Shown here in pieces: positions 51,505 to 61,531 of a DNA stretch of 64,000 bases (within the stretch, counting starts at the first letter, position 1; each line of letters begins with the position of its first letter). The stretch spans positions 1-64,000 of the forward strand of contig NZ_JQCR01000003.1 in assembly GCF_000757885.1 (NCBI RefSeq), in the 5' to 3' direction. The notes beneath the pieces were generated by a model. It had not been told where the DNA came from, searched no databases, and saw only the letters and a program-made list of their open reading frames with translations. The stretch is from Paenibacillus wynnii. Lineage in GTDB: Bacteria; Bacillota; Bacilli; Paenibacillales; Paenibacillaceae. Made by a program: the position numbers and the translations under genes.

Positions 51505-51789
51505 ATGAAAAAAAGAAACAAGTTCAAGCATTTCGTCTATCTTCTACTGGCGCTCGCGATGCTGCTCTATGCGCTGCCTAAGCTGTCCCTCGGAGCGGAG
51601 TCGGGTTTTGTATTCGGTTTTGGCATTGCTTGGTGTGCTTTTGCTTTTCTGGTTATTGCGGCACATTTGCATTTTATACTTGGTGTTGATGAGGAGAAAA
51701 CCAAGCGATTGGAAGCTGTCCGCAAGGCCAAGCTGGATCGCTGGCAGGGTAAATGGAAGGAAGAGGAAAGCGTAACACAGCGGTCCTAA
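51505..51789 (+). CDS. Small membrane protein of unknown function
   Basis: A 94 aa protein with a basic N-terminus (MKKRNKFKH), two membrane segments (about 10-28 and 33-58) and a charged cytosolic helix (about 60-94, 'EKTKRLEAVRKAKLDRWQGK'). The ATG follows AAAGGAGCTGTCCATTTAA. No family motif is visible. It lies before the YtoI-like gene in the same direction but with a 98 bp gap. Confidence 0.65.
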   Translation: MKKRNKFKHFVYLLLALAMLLYALPKLSLGAESGFVFGFGIAWCAFAFLVIAAHLHFILGVDEEKTKRLEAVRKAKLDRWQGKWKEEESVTQRS

Positions 51790-51887
51790 ATTCTTGCCTC
51801 CACTGTTCATCGAACGATTGCGAATACCCTCAAAAGCAGTTAAGATAAGTACAGTATAGTACAGCTGGGGGTATGGGGGTGTTACAG

Positions 51888-53222
51888 ATGGAAGGGCAAG
51901 TGGATGCAATAACAAAACACGAGCAATTGCTGCAGCATATAGAAAGTTTAAAGGTAGGGACGAAGATTTCAGTCCGTAAGCTGGCCAAGGAAATGTCTGT
52001 GAGTGAAGGGACCGCTTATAGGGCTGTTAAGGAAGCCGAGAATCTGGGAATCGTCATTACAAAAGAGCGGATCGGGACCGTACGCGTGGAGAAGAAGCCG
52101 CGAAACATTTCCGAACAGCTTACCTTTGGGGATGTCGTAGACATCGTTGAAGGGCATGTGCTGGGAGGCGTAAACGGTCTGAGCAAGCATCTCCATAAAT
52201 ATGTAATTGGAGCTATGAAAGTCGATGCTATGATCCGTTATATTGATGCCGACAGCCTGCTGATAGTAGGTAACCGTGATGATGTGCACTCGCTTGCGCT
52301 GGAGCAGGGAGCGGGTGTGCTTGTTACAGGCGGATTTGGGACAAGCCGTGAGGTAAAAGCGCTGGCAGATCAACTGGATCTGCCTGTGATCTCATCGCGC
52401 CATGATACCTTTACAGTGGCTTCTATGATTAACCGGGCCATTTTTGATCGGCTGATTAAGAAGAAAATTATGCTCGTTGAGGATATCGTGGAGAACAAAC
52501 CGCGCCTGAATACGCTGAAAATCTCAAGTACTGTGCAAGAGCTTCGGCAGCTATCTCTCGATAGTGGAGACCTGAGATTTCCCGTAACCGATGAATGGAA
52601 CCGTGTAATTGGCATCATTGGCCGTCGTGATGTGGAGTCCATGCTAGAGGATCAGAGTATAGAAAAAGCTATGATTCGTAATCCTATTACTGCTGGGCTG
52701 CAGACCTCATTAGCTTCGGCAGCTCAGATTATGATGTGGGAAAGTATAGACTTTTTGCCTATCGTTGACCGCAATCGTAAACTGGTTGGCTCTTTAACCC
52801 GTAAGGAAGTCCTTCAAAGCCTGCGCGATGTACGCAACCAGCCTCAACTGGGCGAGACCTTTGACCACCTCATGTGGAACGGCTTTGCGGAGGAGAGGGA
52901 TGATGAGGGCAAGCTGTTCTTTCATGGGTTCATCACACCGCAAATGGCTACCGATCTTGGAACGATCTCGGAGGGGGTTCTGTCCACCTTAATGACTCTC
53001 TCAGCGTTCAAAGCGGCAAAGGATCTTACAGGCAATGATTATGTACTGGATAATATGTCTACGTATTTTGTACGTCCGGTACAGATCGAGGAACCGGTCA
53101 TCGTAATGCCAAGACTTCTGGAGAGTAGCCGCCGTACTTGCAAGCTTGAGATTGAGATCACCTATATGGATACCTTAGTCGCCAAGTCCGTTATGATGCT
53201 GCAATCGATAGATCATCAATAA
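51888..53222 (+). CDS. YtoI-like CBS/DRTGG-domain regulator
   Basis: A 444 aa protein (from ATG 51888; ATG 51873 adds five residues). Domains in order: winged helix (about 10-75, 'KISVRKLAKEMSVSEGTAYR'), DRTGG domain (about 80-190, 'LVTGGFGTSREVKALADQL'), two CBS domains (about 195-310, 'RFPVTDEWNRVIGIIGRRDV', 'FLPIVDRNRKLVGSLTRKE') and a C-terminal hotdog fold (about 335-440). This is the YtoI layout. CBS pairs usually bind adenine nucleotides, so it may be a nucleotide-sensing regulator. Next to ytpI it keeps Bacillus gene order. Confidence 0.85.
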   Translation: MEGQVDAITKHEQLLQHIESLKVGTKISVRKLAKEMSVSEGTAYRAVKEAENLGIVITKERIGTVRVEKKPRNISEQLTFGDVVDIVEGHVLGGVNGLSKHLHKYVIGAMKVDAMIRYIDADSLLIVGNRDDVHSLALEQGAGVLVTGGFGTSREVKALADQLDLPVISSRHDTFTVASMINRAIFDRLIKKKIMLVEDIVENKPRLNTLKISSTVQELRQLSLDSGDLRFPVTDEWNRVIGIIGRRDVESMLEDQSIEKAMIRNPITAGLQTSLASAAQIMMWESIDFLPIVDRNRKLVGSLTRKEVLQSLRDVRNQPQLGETFDHLMWNGFAEERDDEGKLFFHGFITPQMATDLGTISEGVLSTLMTLSAFKAAKDLTGNDYVLDNMSTYFVRPVQIEEPVIVMPRLLESSRRTCKLEIEITYMDTLVAKSVMMLQSIDHQ

Positions 53223-53234
53223 TCGTATTCAATA

Positions 53235-53276
53235 AAATAGACTATCCTCGTTTTTTGTAGAGGATAGTCTATTTTT
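53235..53276. terminator. Two-way terminator between ytoI-like and ytpI-like genes
   Basis: Perfect fifteen-base stem AAATAGACTATCCTC/GAGGATAGTCTATTT with T runs on both sides; the loop itself has six Ts. Confidence 0.9.
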
Positions 53277-53592
53277 AGCTTCTATTAGCTGAAGAACCTG
53301 ATTTGATTCGGTTGTAGTAGCCGTTGCTCCGCAACCCGGAGAAAATATTAAATAGGCCGATAATGATAAAAATCGCTTCCACAACAATGCCAAGGGTAGA
53401 GCCGTGAAAAAGAAACATGGCCATAAGCGCAAGGTCGACCAGCATAGCACCCATCAGTACATTCATAATCGAACGCTTCTGCCCTTTAACAAGGGGATCA
53501 ACGGCTCGGCGGGAGGCAATGCTGAAGATGGCAGCATTGATGGAAAATACGGCCAGCAGAATAAACAAAAGATACTTAATAATGATGATCAT
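53275..53592 (-). CDS. ytpI: YtpI-family membrane protein
   Basis: A 105 aa protein with three membrane segments (about 3-24, 44-63 and 68-88). The sequence 'ASRRAVDPLVKGQKRSIMN' between the first two is typical of YtpI. The place between ytoI-like and ytrI/ytrH genes on the strand opposite to dnaE matches Bacillus subtilis. Function is not established. ATG 53592 follows AAGGAGCGGCCCCTCC. Confidence 0.8.
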   Translation of the reverse strand: MIIIIKYLLFILLAVFSINAAIFSIASRRAVDPLVKGQKRSIMNVLMGAMLVDLALMAMFLFHGSTLGIVVEAIFIIIGLFNIFSGLRSNGYYNRIKSGSSANRS

Positions 53593-53664
53593 GGAGGGGC
53601 CGCTCCTTTAAGATATGATGTCTGTGTATAAAACCAACCTACCCGTATTGTAACATGATTGTTC

Positions 53665-54168
53665 TCAACTGCGTCGGTAGGGATTAATTTCTACCCATAT
53701 TTGCAAAACACCCTCCATAACGAGCATAGTGCGAATCGTTACGGCATATTCCCTATCCCGCACAATGTATAGTTTACCATCCAGCAACAGGCGGGCCAAT
53801 TTACTATCGGTATCGATATCGAATATGCTGCGACCGCGCATCGGTTCTAGGTCGGAACTCATTTTTCTGATAATTTCTTTAATCGTTACCGGATCAAGGG
53901 AGGCCGCTCCTTCTTTCACTTTACCTTCTTCAGATCGGATCTTAATCTGCCGAATCACAGTGGAGGTATTATTATATTTTTTGAGTGTCAAAATATCCTT
54001 CTCGTACTCCTCAATCTGCACCCGTAAAGCCTGATTGCTCAGCCATAATACGTTGTACCCCATGTGGTAAATGGCATTGTAGACTATGGTTCCCACGACC
54101 ATACCGAGCACGAATACCGCCGAAATTTGAGAGAAGCGGCGAAAGCGTTGAAAGGGTGGCATCCTCAT
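53665..54168 (-). CDS. ytrI: YtrI-like sporulation membrane protein
   Basis: A 167 aa protein with one N-terminal membrane segment (about 17-38), a coiled-coil-like stretch ('LSNQALRVQIEEYEKDIL', about 45-65) and a C-terminal domain facing outward. In Bacillus subtilis YtrI is made under mother-cell sigma factor control and is needed for normal spores. I chose 54168 because CAGGGGGTAAGATC precedes it. It follows ytrH with a 4 bp gap, so both are in one operon. Confidence 0.75.
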   Translation of the reverse strand: MRMPPFQRFRRFSQISAVFVLGMVVGTIVYNAIYHMGYNVLWLSNQALRVQIEEYEKDILTLKKYNNTSTVIRQIKIRSEEGKVKEGAASLDPVTIKEIIRKMSSDLEPMRGRSIFDIDTDSKLARLLLDGKLYIVRDREYAVTIRTMLVMEGVLQIWVEINPYRRS

Positions 54169-54172
54169 GATC

Positions 54173-54496
54173 TTACCCCCTGCCGCATACCCATTTGACG
54201 AGCTCACTACCCATATGCGCTCCTAGAAAGGCAAATACGAGATACATAATTTGTTTGATTGCGGGCGATAGATTTCCGCCTAGCATGTTGCTCTCAATGA
54301 CTCGCATAGGATCAATTGTTCCGCCGACGGCAGCAGCCAATGCCCAAATTTTGATTCGGTCAGCCACGTCGAGCATGGTTTGGGTAGGCGGCTGCAAAGA
54401 GACTACAGCGCCGACACCGCCGAGCAAGGCACCACCGAGGACGATACCAAAGGCGATGAAGAAATCCAGAACAGCTTTGCTTAAAAATAGATTCAT
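54173..54496 (-). CDS. ytrH: YtrH-like sporulation membrane protein
   Basis: A 107 aa membrane protein: 'FFIAFGIVLGGALLGGVGAVV' at the N-terminus, 'KIWALAAAVGGTIDPMRVIE' in the middle and 'LSPAIKQIMYLVFAFLGAHMG' near the end, as in YtrH. It is made in the mother cell during sporulation in Bacillus subtilis. ATG follows GAAAGGAGCAATGACTTT. It is divergent from dnaE with about 150 bp between them, as in Bacillus. Confidence 0.85.
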   Translation of the reverse strand: MNLFLSKAVLDFFIAFGIVLGGALLGGVGAVVSLQPPTQTMLDVADRIKIWALAAAVGGTIDPMRVIESNMLGGNLSPAIKQIMYLVFAFLGAHMGSELVKWVCGRG

Positions 54497-54643
54497 AAAG
54501 TCATTGCTCCTTTCTGGACGCGGCTGAAGTTAGCAAGTCTGCCTGTCCCTATGCTCTCTCTCCATTCTATGGGCGCTTCCCCCCCTAATATGATAAAATA
54601 GTTTCATCTTATGTTTATGTTTTGAAGGAAAGGAAGTGGGATC

Positions 54644-57600
54644 ATGAGCCCTTTCGTGCATCTGCATGTACACAGCGAATACAGTTTACTGGATGGGGCG
54701 GCACGTATCACGGATCTAGTGCGCCGGGCGGACGAATATGGCATGAAGTCGCTGGCATTGACGGATCATGGAGTGATGTACGGGGCAATCCCTTTTTATA
54801 AAGCATGTAAAGAGAAAGGCATCAAACCGATCATCGGCTGTGAAGCCTATTTAACTGCAGGTTCAAGGCGTGAGCGGGGTAGCCGCAAGGATCAACCGAT
54901 TTATCATTTAATTCTTCTTGTTAAGAATGAGACAGGCTACAAGAACCTGATGAAACTGATCTCCATCGGACATTTGGAAGGACAGCATTATAAGCCACGA
55001 ATTGATATGGAGGTCCTTACCTCACATTCCGAGGGAATCATCTGCCTAAGTGCATGCCTGGGTGGGGAAGTGCCGCAGCATTTGCTGCACGGACGTGATG
55101 AAGAGGCGCGTAAGGCAGCGCTTCGTTACAAGGCAATCTTCAGGGATGACTTTTATCTGGAGCTGCAGGACCATGGAATGCCGGAGCAAAAAAGAGTAAA
55201 TCCGAAACTGATTGCTCTGTCTGCGGATTGTGGCATCCCGCTGGTAGCAACCAATGACGTCCATTATCTAGCCAGGGAAGATGCGGAAGTACAGGATGTG
55301 CTGATCTGTATCGGAACCGGCAAGACGGTGGATGATGAGGAACGCTTCAAGATTGGGACCGACCAGTTGTTTATGAAAAGCGGTCAGGAGATGGCGGCCT
55401 TATTTCCGCATGTCCCTCAAGCACTTGAGAATAGTCTGATAATCGCGGAGAAATGCAATCTGGAGCTGGAGTTTGGTAAGCATATCCTGCCTGCCTATGC
55501 ACCGCTGCCGGAAGGCATGGATTCTTCCGCTTATCTGAGGGAGCTATGCCAGCAGGGGCTGGAGGAACGTTACAGTGATACTCCGCGATGGGCTTCGCCG
55601 GAGCAGAAGCAGGATGCCGAGAAACGTCTGGCTTATGAGCTGGACGTTATCGAAAATATGGGCTTCAGCGATTATTTTCTAATTGTGTGGGACTTTATTG
55701 CCTACTGCCACCGCCAGGGCATTGCTACCGGGCCTGGGCGGGGTTCCTCAGCAGGAAGTCTTACCGCTTATTCACTTCGGATCACTGATGTAGATCCGCT
55801 TAAATATAATCTTTTGTTCGAGCGCTTTCTCAACCCACAGCGGATTACCATGCCCGATATCGATATCGATTTCAGTGACGAACGGCGTGAGGAAGTTATC
55901 GCGTATGTTGTTAATAAGTACGGCGTTGAGCATGTGGCGCAGATTATCACGTTTGGGACCTTGGCGGCGAGGGCTGCCGTACGGGACGTTGGACGGGCAA
56001 TGAATCTGCCTTACGGCGAGGTCGATAAAGCCGCCAAGCTTATTCCAGGTCAATTAGGCATCAGTATCGCCCGTGCGCTGGAGAGCACACCGGAACTAAA
56101 GGCCTTGTATGATGGATATCCCAAGACTAGAGCACTACTCGACATGGCGATGAAAGTCGAAGGAATGCCCCGACATGCTTCGACACATGCTGCTGGTGTG
56201 GTGATCTCAAAAGGCCCCTTAACTGATGCAGTACCGCTGCAGGAGGGGAACGAAAGTACGGCATTAACGCAGTATTCCATGGAGCATTTGGAGAGTGTTG
56301 GACTGCTCAAAATGGATTTCCTGGGTTTGCGTACCTTGTCAATTATTGAGAGGTGCATGAACTGGATTCGGGAAATGACAGGTGAAACACCTGATTTCCG
56401 CAAGATTCCGGACAATGATACTGAGACTTATGACATGCTTGGAGCCGGGGAAACAACAGGTGTGTTCCAGTTGGAATCCGCAGGGGTAAGGCGGGTTCTT
56501 AAGGATATGAAACCTAACGTTTTTGAAGATATTATTTCAGTACTCGCGTTGTACCGCCCGGGGCCAATGGAGTTTATTCCTAAATATATTCAAGGTAAAC
56601 ACGGTCAGGTCGAAGTGGAATATCCACATCCCGATCTCAAACCGATCCTTTCAGACACCTATGGAATTATCGTCTATCAGGAGCAGATTATGCAAATTGC
56701 CTCCTTGATGGCGGGTTTCTCACTCGGAGAAGCGGATTTGCTGCGACGAGCTGTATCTAAGAAGAAACGGGAGACTCTGGATAAGGAACGAAGCCATTTT
56801 GTTGAGGGCAGCTTGAAACAAGGGTATGGAGAAAGGGATGCAAATGCCGTATATGACATGATTGTACGCTTTGCTGATTATGGTTTCCCACGCGCCCATG
56901 CGGCGGCCTACGGGATTCTGTCCTTCCAGACGGCATATCTCAAAGCGCATTATCCCGTGCAGTTTATGTCTTCCATGCTGACGGCTGTAATGGGAACCCA
57001 CCGCAAGGTGGCTGAATATGTGCTGGAGTGCCGGCGAATGGGGATTCTTGTACTTCCGCCCGATGTTAACGATAGCCGAGTGCTATTCACTCCCGTTACA
57101 GGTGAAGATGCGGGTCATATCCGATTCGGACTGGCAGCGGTTAAGAATGTAGGGACATTGGCCGTTGAAAATATTATGAAGGTACGGCAGGAAAGACCCT
57201 TCGACAGTCTGTTGGATTTCTGCCGCAGAGTTGACCTGCGAGTCTGTAATAAGCGGGTCATTGAATCGCTGCTCCAGTCGGGCGCTTTCGATCGTCTCCC
57301 GGGGCACCGGGCACAGCTGCTGGCGATGTTGGACGAGACGGTTGATGCCGCGGTGAAATGGCGCAAGGAGCGGGACGAACTGCAGATTCAGCTGTTCGAT
57401 GATCTGGTTGAGACACCGAATTGGGAAATTCGCTACCCGGATATCCCAAAGTTTACGGGAGCACAGCAGCTTGAGATGGAGCGTGAGCTCTTGGGGCTGT
57501 ATCTGTCAGGACATCCTTTGGATGATACTGCAGACCTCCTGGAGGAAATGGGGCTGCAGCGGCTGATGGACCTTGGTGAGGTCCCTGATGAGAGCCAAAC

Positions 57601-58318
57601 GGTAACGGCGGGTATGGTAGTTTCTATTAAGGAAATTACGACGAAGGCAGGAAAGTCTATGGCTTTCGTTGAATGGGAGGATCAGATAGAGCGCTGTGAG
57701 GTCGTGCTTTTCCCAGAAGTGTGGAAACGCAGTCGAGGTCTGATCGAGAAGGGGGCGTTGCTGGCTCTGCGAGCCAAAGTACAGCAAGGGGACGAAGGCT
57801 TCAAGCTGCTGGCTGAGGAAGTGGCGCCGATCGCAACGGATGCGCTGCGCGGCCTGCTTCAGCGGCGCAGTGCAGCAGCCTCCCGACCTGCCGGGGGGAC
57901 GCGTTATGCAGCCGTGGGCGCGGCTGGCAGTGCTGCCCGTACGGGTACAGGAGATTCTACCTCGCTACGAACTCCTGCGTCCCGTAATGCAGCTCCAGAA
58001 GCTCCACGGGAAGTCGGAGCGTCGGGGACAGCCACAGTGCCTACGGAGTCAGCCACTCAGGTCGTGAAGCCTCAGGGCAGAAGTGAGCCTGCCCAACGGG
58101 CGTTCATCAAGATTACGCCGCAATCGGAGAATGCAGTTCTATTAACCAGGCTGAAGCAGCTGCTGCAGACTCATCCCGGGTCAGTATCAACCCTGCTGTT
58201 CTATGAGCGTGAGCAAAAGCTGCTCGCGCTCAGTGACAGCTACCGGATTGAGCCTTCAGAGGCTTTGCTTGCCGAGATTGAAGAGATGCTAGGGGCAGGC
58301 TCAGTGAGAATAAAATAA
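54644..58318 (+). CDS. dnaE: DNA polymerase III subunit alpha
   Basis: A 1224 aa replicative polymerase of the DnaE type. N-terminal PHP domain with 'HLHVHSEYSLLDG' (about 7-19). The polymerase palm has 'GPGRGSSAGSL' and the catalytic 'PDIDIDFSDERR' with D405 and D407. A helix-hairpin-helix and an OB fold ('VTAGMVVSIKEITTK') follow. An unusual Ala/Thr/Pro-rich low-complexity stretch lies at about 1075-1147, before the C-terminal domain, making it roughly 100 residues longer than Bacillus subtilis DnaE. In Firmicutes with PolC, DnaE extends lagging-strand primers. ATG follows GGAAAGGAAGTGGGATC. Confidence 0.95.
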   Translation: MSPFVHLHVHSEYSLLDGAARITDLVRRADEYGMKSLALTDHGVMYGAIPFYKACKEKGIKPIIGCEAYLTAGSRRERGSRKDQPIYHLILLVKNETGYKNLMKLISIGHLEGQHYKPRIDMEVLTSHSEGIICLSACLGGEVPQHLLHGRDEEARKAALRYKAIFRDDFYLELQDHGMPEQKRVNPKLIALSADCGIPLVATNDVHYLAREDAEVQDVLICIGTGKTVDDEERFKIGTDQLFMKSGQEMAALFPHVPQALENSLIIAEKCNLELEFGKHILPAYAPLPEGMDSSAYLRELCQQGLEERYSDTPRWASPEQKQDAEKRLAYELDVIENMGFSDYFLIVWDFIAYCHRQGIATGPGRGSSAGSLTAYSLRITDVDPLKYNLLFERFLNPQRITMPDIDIDFSDERREEVIAYVVNKYGVEHVAQIITFGTLAARAAVRDVGRAMNLPYGEVDKAAKLIPGQLGISIARALESTPELKALYDGYPKTRALLDMAMKVEGMPRHASTHAAGVVISKGPLTDAVPLQEGNESTALTQYSMEHLESVGLLKMDFLGLRTLSIIERCMNWIREMTGETPDFRKIPDNDTETYDMLGAGETTGVFQLESAGVRRVLKDMKPNVFEDIISVLALYRPGPMEFIPKYIQGKHGQVEVEYPHPDLKPILSDTYGIIVYQEQIMQIASLMAGFSLGEADLLRRAVSKKKRETLDKERSHFVEGSLKQGYGERDANAVYDMIVRFADYGFPRAHAAAYGILSFQTAYLKAHYPVQFMSSMLTAVMGTHRKVAEYVLECRRMGILVLPPDVNDSRVLFTPVTGEDAGHIRFGLAAVKNVGTLAVENIMKVRQERPFDSLLDFCRRVDLRVCNKRVIESLLQSGAFDRLPGHRAQLLAMLDETVDAAVKWRKERDELQIQLFDDLVETPNWEIRYPDIPKFTGAQQLEMERELLGLYLSGHPLDDTADLLEEMGLQRLMDLGEVPDESQTVTAGMVVSIKEITTKAGKSMAFVEWEDQIERCEVVLFPEVWKRSRGLIEKGALLALRAKVQQGDEGFKLLAEEVAPIATDALRGLLQRRSAAASRPAGGTRYAAVGAAGSAARTGTGDSTSLRTPASRNAAPEAPREVGASGTATVPTESATQVVKPQGRSEPAQRAFIKITPQSENAVLLTRLKQLLQTHPGSVSTLLFYEREQKLLALSDSYRIEPSEALLAEIEEMLGAGSVRIK

Positions 58319-58386
58319 GAACATTTCATCTTCTTTCCGCATACATTAGGAAACCACCGGCAGCAAGTAGCGGAAAGGAGAATTAT

Positions 58387-58875
58387 ATGTCATATCAAAT
58401 GGCGATAGATTTACTGGAGCGCAGGGGAGTATCAATCTCATCCATCGCTGAGATTGTATATATCTTGCAGTCACCTTACTACCCTAACTTGAGAGAAGAA
58501 GAATGTGTGAACAGCGTTAAGGCAGTTCTGTGCAAGAGAGAGGTGCAGTATACGCTAATGACGGGTATAGCGCTCGATGAACTGGCAGAGAAGGGGATGC
58601 TTCCGCAACCTCTGCAGGCGGTTATGGAGGCAGATGAATCCCTTTATGGAGCGGATGAGACGTTGGCGCTTGGCATTACCAATGTTTATGGGATGATTGG
58701 TCTGACAGGTTTCGGATATCTAGATAAGCTTAAGCTTGGCATCATAGGCCGGTTGAATGACGATCAGAACAGCATTCATGTTTTTTTGGATGATCTCGTT
58801 GCCGGGGTGGCCGCTGCGGCTTCCGCCCGGATTGCGCACCGGCATGAAGGAGCTAAGGTATATCCACACCTCTAG
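58387..58875 (+). CDS. PgpA-like phosphatidylglycerophosphatase-related protein (YutG-like)
   Basis: A 162 aa protein of the PgpA/YutG family: 'RRGVSISSIAEIVYILQSPY', 'VLCKREVQYTLMTGIALDEL', 'DESLYGADETLALGITNVYG' and 'FLDDLVAGVAAAASARI'. YutG-type proteins of Firmicutes are cytosolic-looking, unlike the membrane PgpA of enterobacteria, and are often found in lipid or stress contexts. ATG follows GCGGAAAGGAGAATTAT. It lies between dnaE and accD in the same direction. Confidence 0.8.
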   Translation: MSYQMAIDLLERRGVSISSIAEIVYILQSPYYPNLREEECVNSVKAVLCKREVQYTLMTGIALDELAEKGMLPQPLQAVMEADESLYGADETLALGITNVYGMIGLTGFGYLDKLKLGIIGRLNDDQNSIHVFLDDLVAGVAAAASARIAHRHEGAKVYPHL

Positions 58876-59037
58876 GAAAAAAGAGGAAATGTTGAGGTGC
58901 ACCTTCTCTGAGTTAAGGCTTGCCCTGGTCTTTCATCTAGCGATCTCTCCTGTTGCGGGAAAAAAGAAAACTGTGTTATCATGATTCCATTATACGGGAT
59001 ACGGCTGGGTATTAAGATTGGGGAGGCCTTGCAGGGC

Positions 59038-59226
59038 ATGTGGACGGTAATATATATCGCACCGACCGCCAGAGTGGCGGATATGATTAAGAGCAAGTTA
59101 ACTGAAGAAGGATTCTTGGTGAAATGCCGTCCGATTAATATGTCCAAGCAGCAATTTGAAATACTGGTGCCTTCTGGAGAGCTTGAGGAAGTGCAGGAAG
59201 TCCTTAATCTAATTCTGCATCCCTGA
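59038..59226 (+). CDS. Small conserved protein upstream of accD
   Basis: A 62 aa protein from ATG 59038 ([20 protein letters not shown]). It has a ferredoxin-like alpha/beta pattern ending '[21 protein letters not shown]', as in small DUF2007-like proteins that often precede accD in Paenibacillus. The long frame from 58981 has no ribosome site; GGGGAGG lies about 11 bp before 59038. The role is unknown; it may sometimes be mis-annotated as glutamate decarboxylase. Confidence 0.65.
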   Translation: MWTVIYIAPTARVADMIKSKLTEEGFLVKCRPINMSKQQFEILVPSGELEEVQEVLNLILHP

Positions 59227-59302
59227 TTTATACAAACACGTAAGAGCAGTTCATGACAGCAGCAAGCTGCATAACGCAAATAAACGGCTGGAGAGGTGCC
59301 CC

Positions 59303-60196
59303 GTGTTCAAAGATTTATTTCAGAAAAAACGAAAGTACGCGACTATTCCTTCAGAGCGTGTGGAGCGGAACGGTAAACCGTCTGAAGGAGAACGCCCTAA
59401 ACGGGAAATTCCTGAAGGACTAATGAGTAAATGCAGCAAGTGCAGTACGATCCAGTACAGCAAAGAGCTGGAAAAAAACCTAAAGGTATGTCCGTCCTGC
59501 GGCCATCATATGCGTCTGAACGCTTCAGAGCGTATTGCAATAACACTAGATGGAGAGGGTTTTATCGAGTTCGACAGTGAGATGTCCTCGGTTGATCCGC
59601 TTCAATTTCCCGGCTACGCTTCCAAACTGGAGCAGCAGTCTATTAAATCAGGTCAGCCCGATGCCGTGATTACGGGTCAGGGTAGTATTGGTGGCCATTC
59701 GGTTATTGTAGCGGTTATGAATTTTGAGTTCTTCTCGGGCAGCATGGGATCGGTTGTTGGGGAGAAAATTACCCGTGCCGTTGAAGAAGCGACCGAGAAA
59801 CAGTTGCCGCTGCTTATTTTCTCAACTTCTGGCGGGGCCAGAATGCAGGAAAGTATCTTAAGTCTTATGCAGATGGCAAAAACTAGTGCAGCACTTGCCC
59901 GGTTCCATGAAGCGGGTGGATTGTTTATATCGGTTATTACAGACCCGACTACAGGTGGCGTTTCTGCAAGCTTTGCTAGTCTGGGAGATATTATTATTGC
60001 AGAACCGGGTGCAGTATTTGGCTTTGCCGGTCGAATCGTAATCGAACAGACTATTCGTCAAAAGTTGCCGGATGATTTCCAAACCGCGGAGTTTAATCTG
60101 CAGCATGGTCTGCTTGATCTGGTTATTCACCGTAAAGAAATGCGTGCGACATTAACTAAAATTTTGGAAATGCATGATGTGAAAGGGGGATTTTAG
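59303..60196 (+). CDS. accD: Acetyl-CoA carboxylase carboxyltransferase subunit beta
   Basis: A 297 aa subunit that, with AccA, moves the carboxyl group from biotin to acetyl-CoA to give malonyl-CoA. An N-terminal zinc ribbon has C44-x2-C47 and C63-x2-C66. The crotonase-like core has '[19 protein letters not shown]' and '[18 protein letters not shown]', and '[17 protein letters not shown]' forms the oxyanion region. Start GTG 59303 follows GGAGAGGTGCCCC. It is one base from accA, so subunits are made together. Confidence 0.95.
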   Translation: MFKDLFQKKRKYATIPSERVERNGKPSEGERPKREIPEGLMSKCSKCSTIQYSKELEKNLKVCPSCGHHMRLNASERIAITLDGEGFIEFDSEMSSVDPLQFPGYASKLEQQSIKSGQPDAVITGQGSIGGHSVIVAVMNFEFFSGSMGSVVGEKITRAVEEATEKQLPLLIFSTSGGARMQESILSLMQMAKTSAALARFHEAGGLFISVITDPTTGGVSASFASLGDIIIAEPGAVFGFAGRIVIEQTIRQKLPDDFQTAEFNLQHGLLDLVIHRKEMRATLTKILEMHDVKGGF

Positions 60197-60197
60197 C

Positions 60198-61199
60198 TTG
60201 GCAGGAGAGTTGCCTTTTGAAATGCCTCTGGTTGAATTGCGTAAAAAGATAGCCGAACTGAAGCAGTTCGGGGTTGAAAAGGAAATTGATTTCAGTGATG
60301 AGGTTGCCCGGCTGGAAGAGCGGTACAGTGTGTTAGAGGAGGAGGTCTATTCCAATATTTCTCCTTCACAGAAAATGCACCTTGCCCGCCATCAGGGACG
60401 TCCTACTTCCTTGGATCTTATAGGGTTAATCTTCACTGATTTTATTGAACTGCACGGTGACCGCATGTTTGGCGACGATCTTGCCATAGTAGGCGGTATC
60501 GGTAAGCTGAACGGTTTACCGGTTACGATTATCGGCCAGCAACGGGGTAAGGATACGAAAGAAAACATTCTGCGTTTCTTCGGCAGTGCTCACCCTGAGG
60601 GCTTCCGTAAGGCGCTTCGTTTGATGCATCAGGCGGACAAGTTCAAACGGCCTATAATTACACTTATTGATACGAAAGGCGCTTATCCAGGCAATACAGC
60701 CGAGGAGAGAGGTCAATCCGAGGCAATCGCCCGTAATTTACGGGAGATGTCCCAGCTTGGTGTTCCTGTTATTTGTGTAGTCATTGGTGAAGGCGGCAGC
60801 GGTGGAGCTTTGGCATTGGCTGTAGGTAACCGCGTCCTGATGCTGGAGCATGCTATTTATTCAGTAATTTCACCTAACGGAGCAGCATCCATTCTTTGGA
60901 AGGATGCAAGCAAAGCGGATCAGGCGGCAGAGGCGATGAAGATTACAGCGGCTGATTTGTTGGGCATGGAAGTCATCGAGGAGATTGTTCCAGAGCCTAA
61001 GGGCGGGGCGCATCGTGATTATGAAGCGACGGCGGCAGCTATTAAGGATGCCATATGGCGTCATCTTCAGGAACTTTCTGGTCTGGATAGCGCTGCTCTA
61101 AAAGAGGACAGGTACCTCAAATTCCGTAAGATTGGAACCTTTTCTGAAGGTCAGCAGGAGATCATCTCCACAGAATTAGCTATGCTGATCGAAGAATAA
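60198..61199 (+). CDS. accA: Acetyl-CoA carboxylase carboxyltransferase subunit alpha
   Basis: A 333 aa partner of AccD. The N-terminal helical part ('[19 protein letters not shown]') is followed by '[16 protein letters not shown]', '[20 protein letters not shown]' and '[15 protein letters not shown]', the loops that bind carboxybiotin and acyl-CoA. Start is TTG 60198 after GAAAGGGGGATTTTAGC. In Bacillus subtilis pfkA and pyk follow; here pyk follows after about 330 bp without pfkA. Confidence 0.95.
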   Translation: MAGELPFEMPLVELRKKIAELKQFGVEKEIDFSDEVARLEERYSVLEEEVYSNISPSQKMHLARHQGRPTSLDLIGLIFTDFIELHGDRMFGDDLAIVGGIGKLNGLPVTIIGQQRGKDTKENILRFFGSAHPEGFRKALRLMHQADKFKRPIITLIDTKGAYPGNTAEERGQSEAIARNLREMSQLGVPVICVVIGEGGSGGALALAVGNRVLMLEHAIYSVISPNGAASILWKDASKADQAAEAMKITAADLLGMEVIEEIVPEPKGGAHRDYEATAAAIKDAIWRHLQELSGLDSAALKEDRYLKFRKIGTFSEGQQEIISTELAMLIEE

Positions 61200-61290
61200 G
61201 AATGGCGTAATCATTTGCACTTTAAGACATAAATCTATACTTGTCCAACCTGTTTTTAGGGTATTGACCATATTGTCATTTTTTTTCGAC

Positions 61291-61332
61291 GAATAACCCC
61301 GGATATACGTTGGGGTTATTTTTATTTTTTCT
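61291..61332 (+). terminator. Terminator of the acc operon
   Basis: AATAACCCC/GGGGTTATT stem with an eleven-base loop, then a long T-rich stretch. The rest of the 330 bp gap 61200-61531 is AT-rich and holds only a poor promoter candidate (TATAGT at about 61467); no gene is seen. Confidence 0.8.
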
Positions 61333-61531
61333 GGGTTTACCGAAAATTCGACATATATTCACACGAAAAGGTCGCGAAAACATTGATTTTGTGTCCCACT
61401 TGCAGTAATATTCATTAGGGTGCAATCAAGGATGTATGTGACAAACTTCCTATGAGAATGCTTAATGTTATAGTAGATTTTGTAGTTGGAAAAAGTGAGA
61501 CAGAGAGAACGAAAAAACGGAGGAAAACTTA

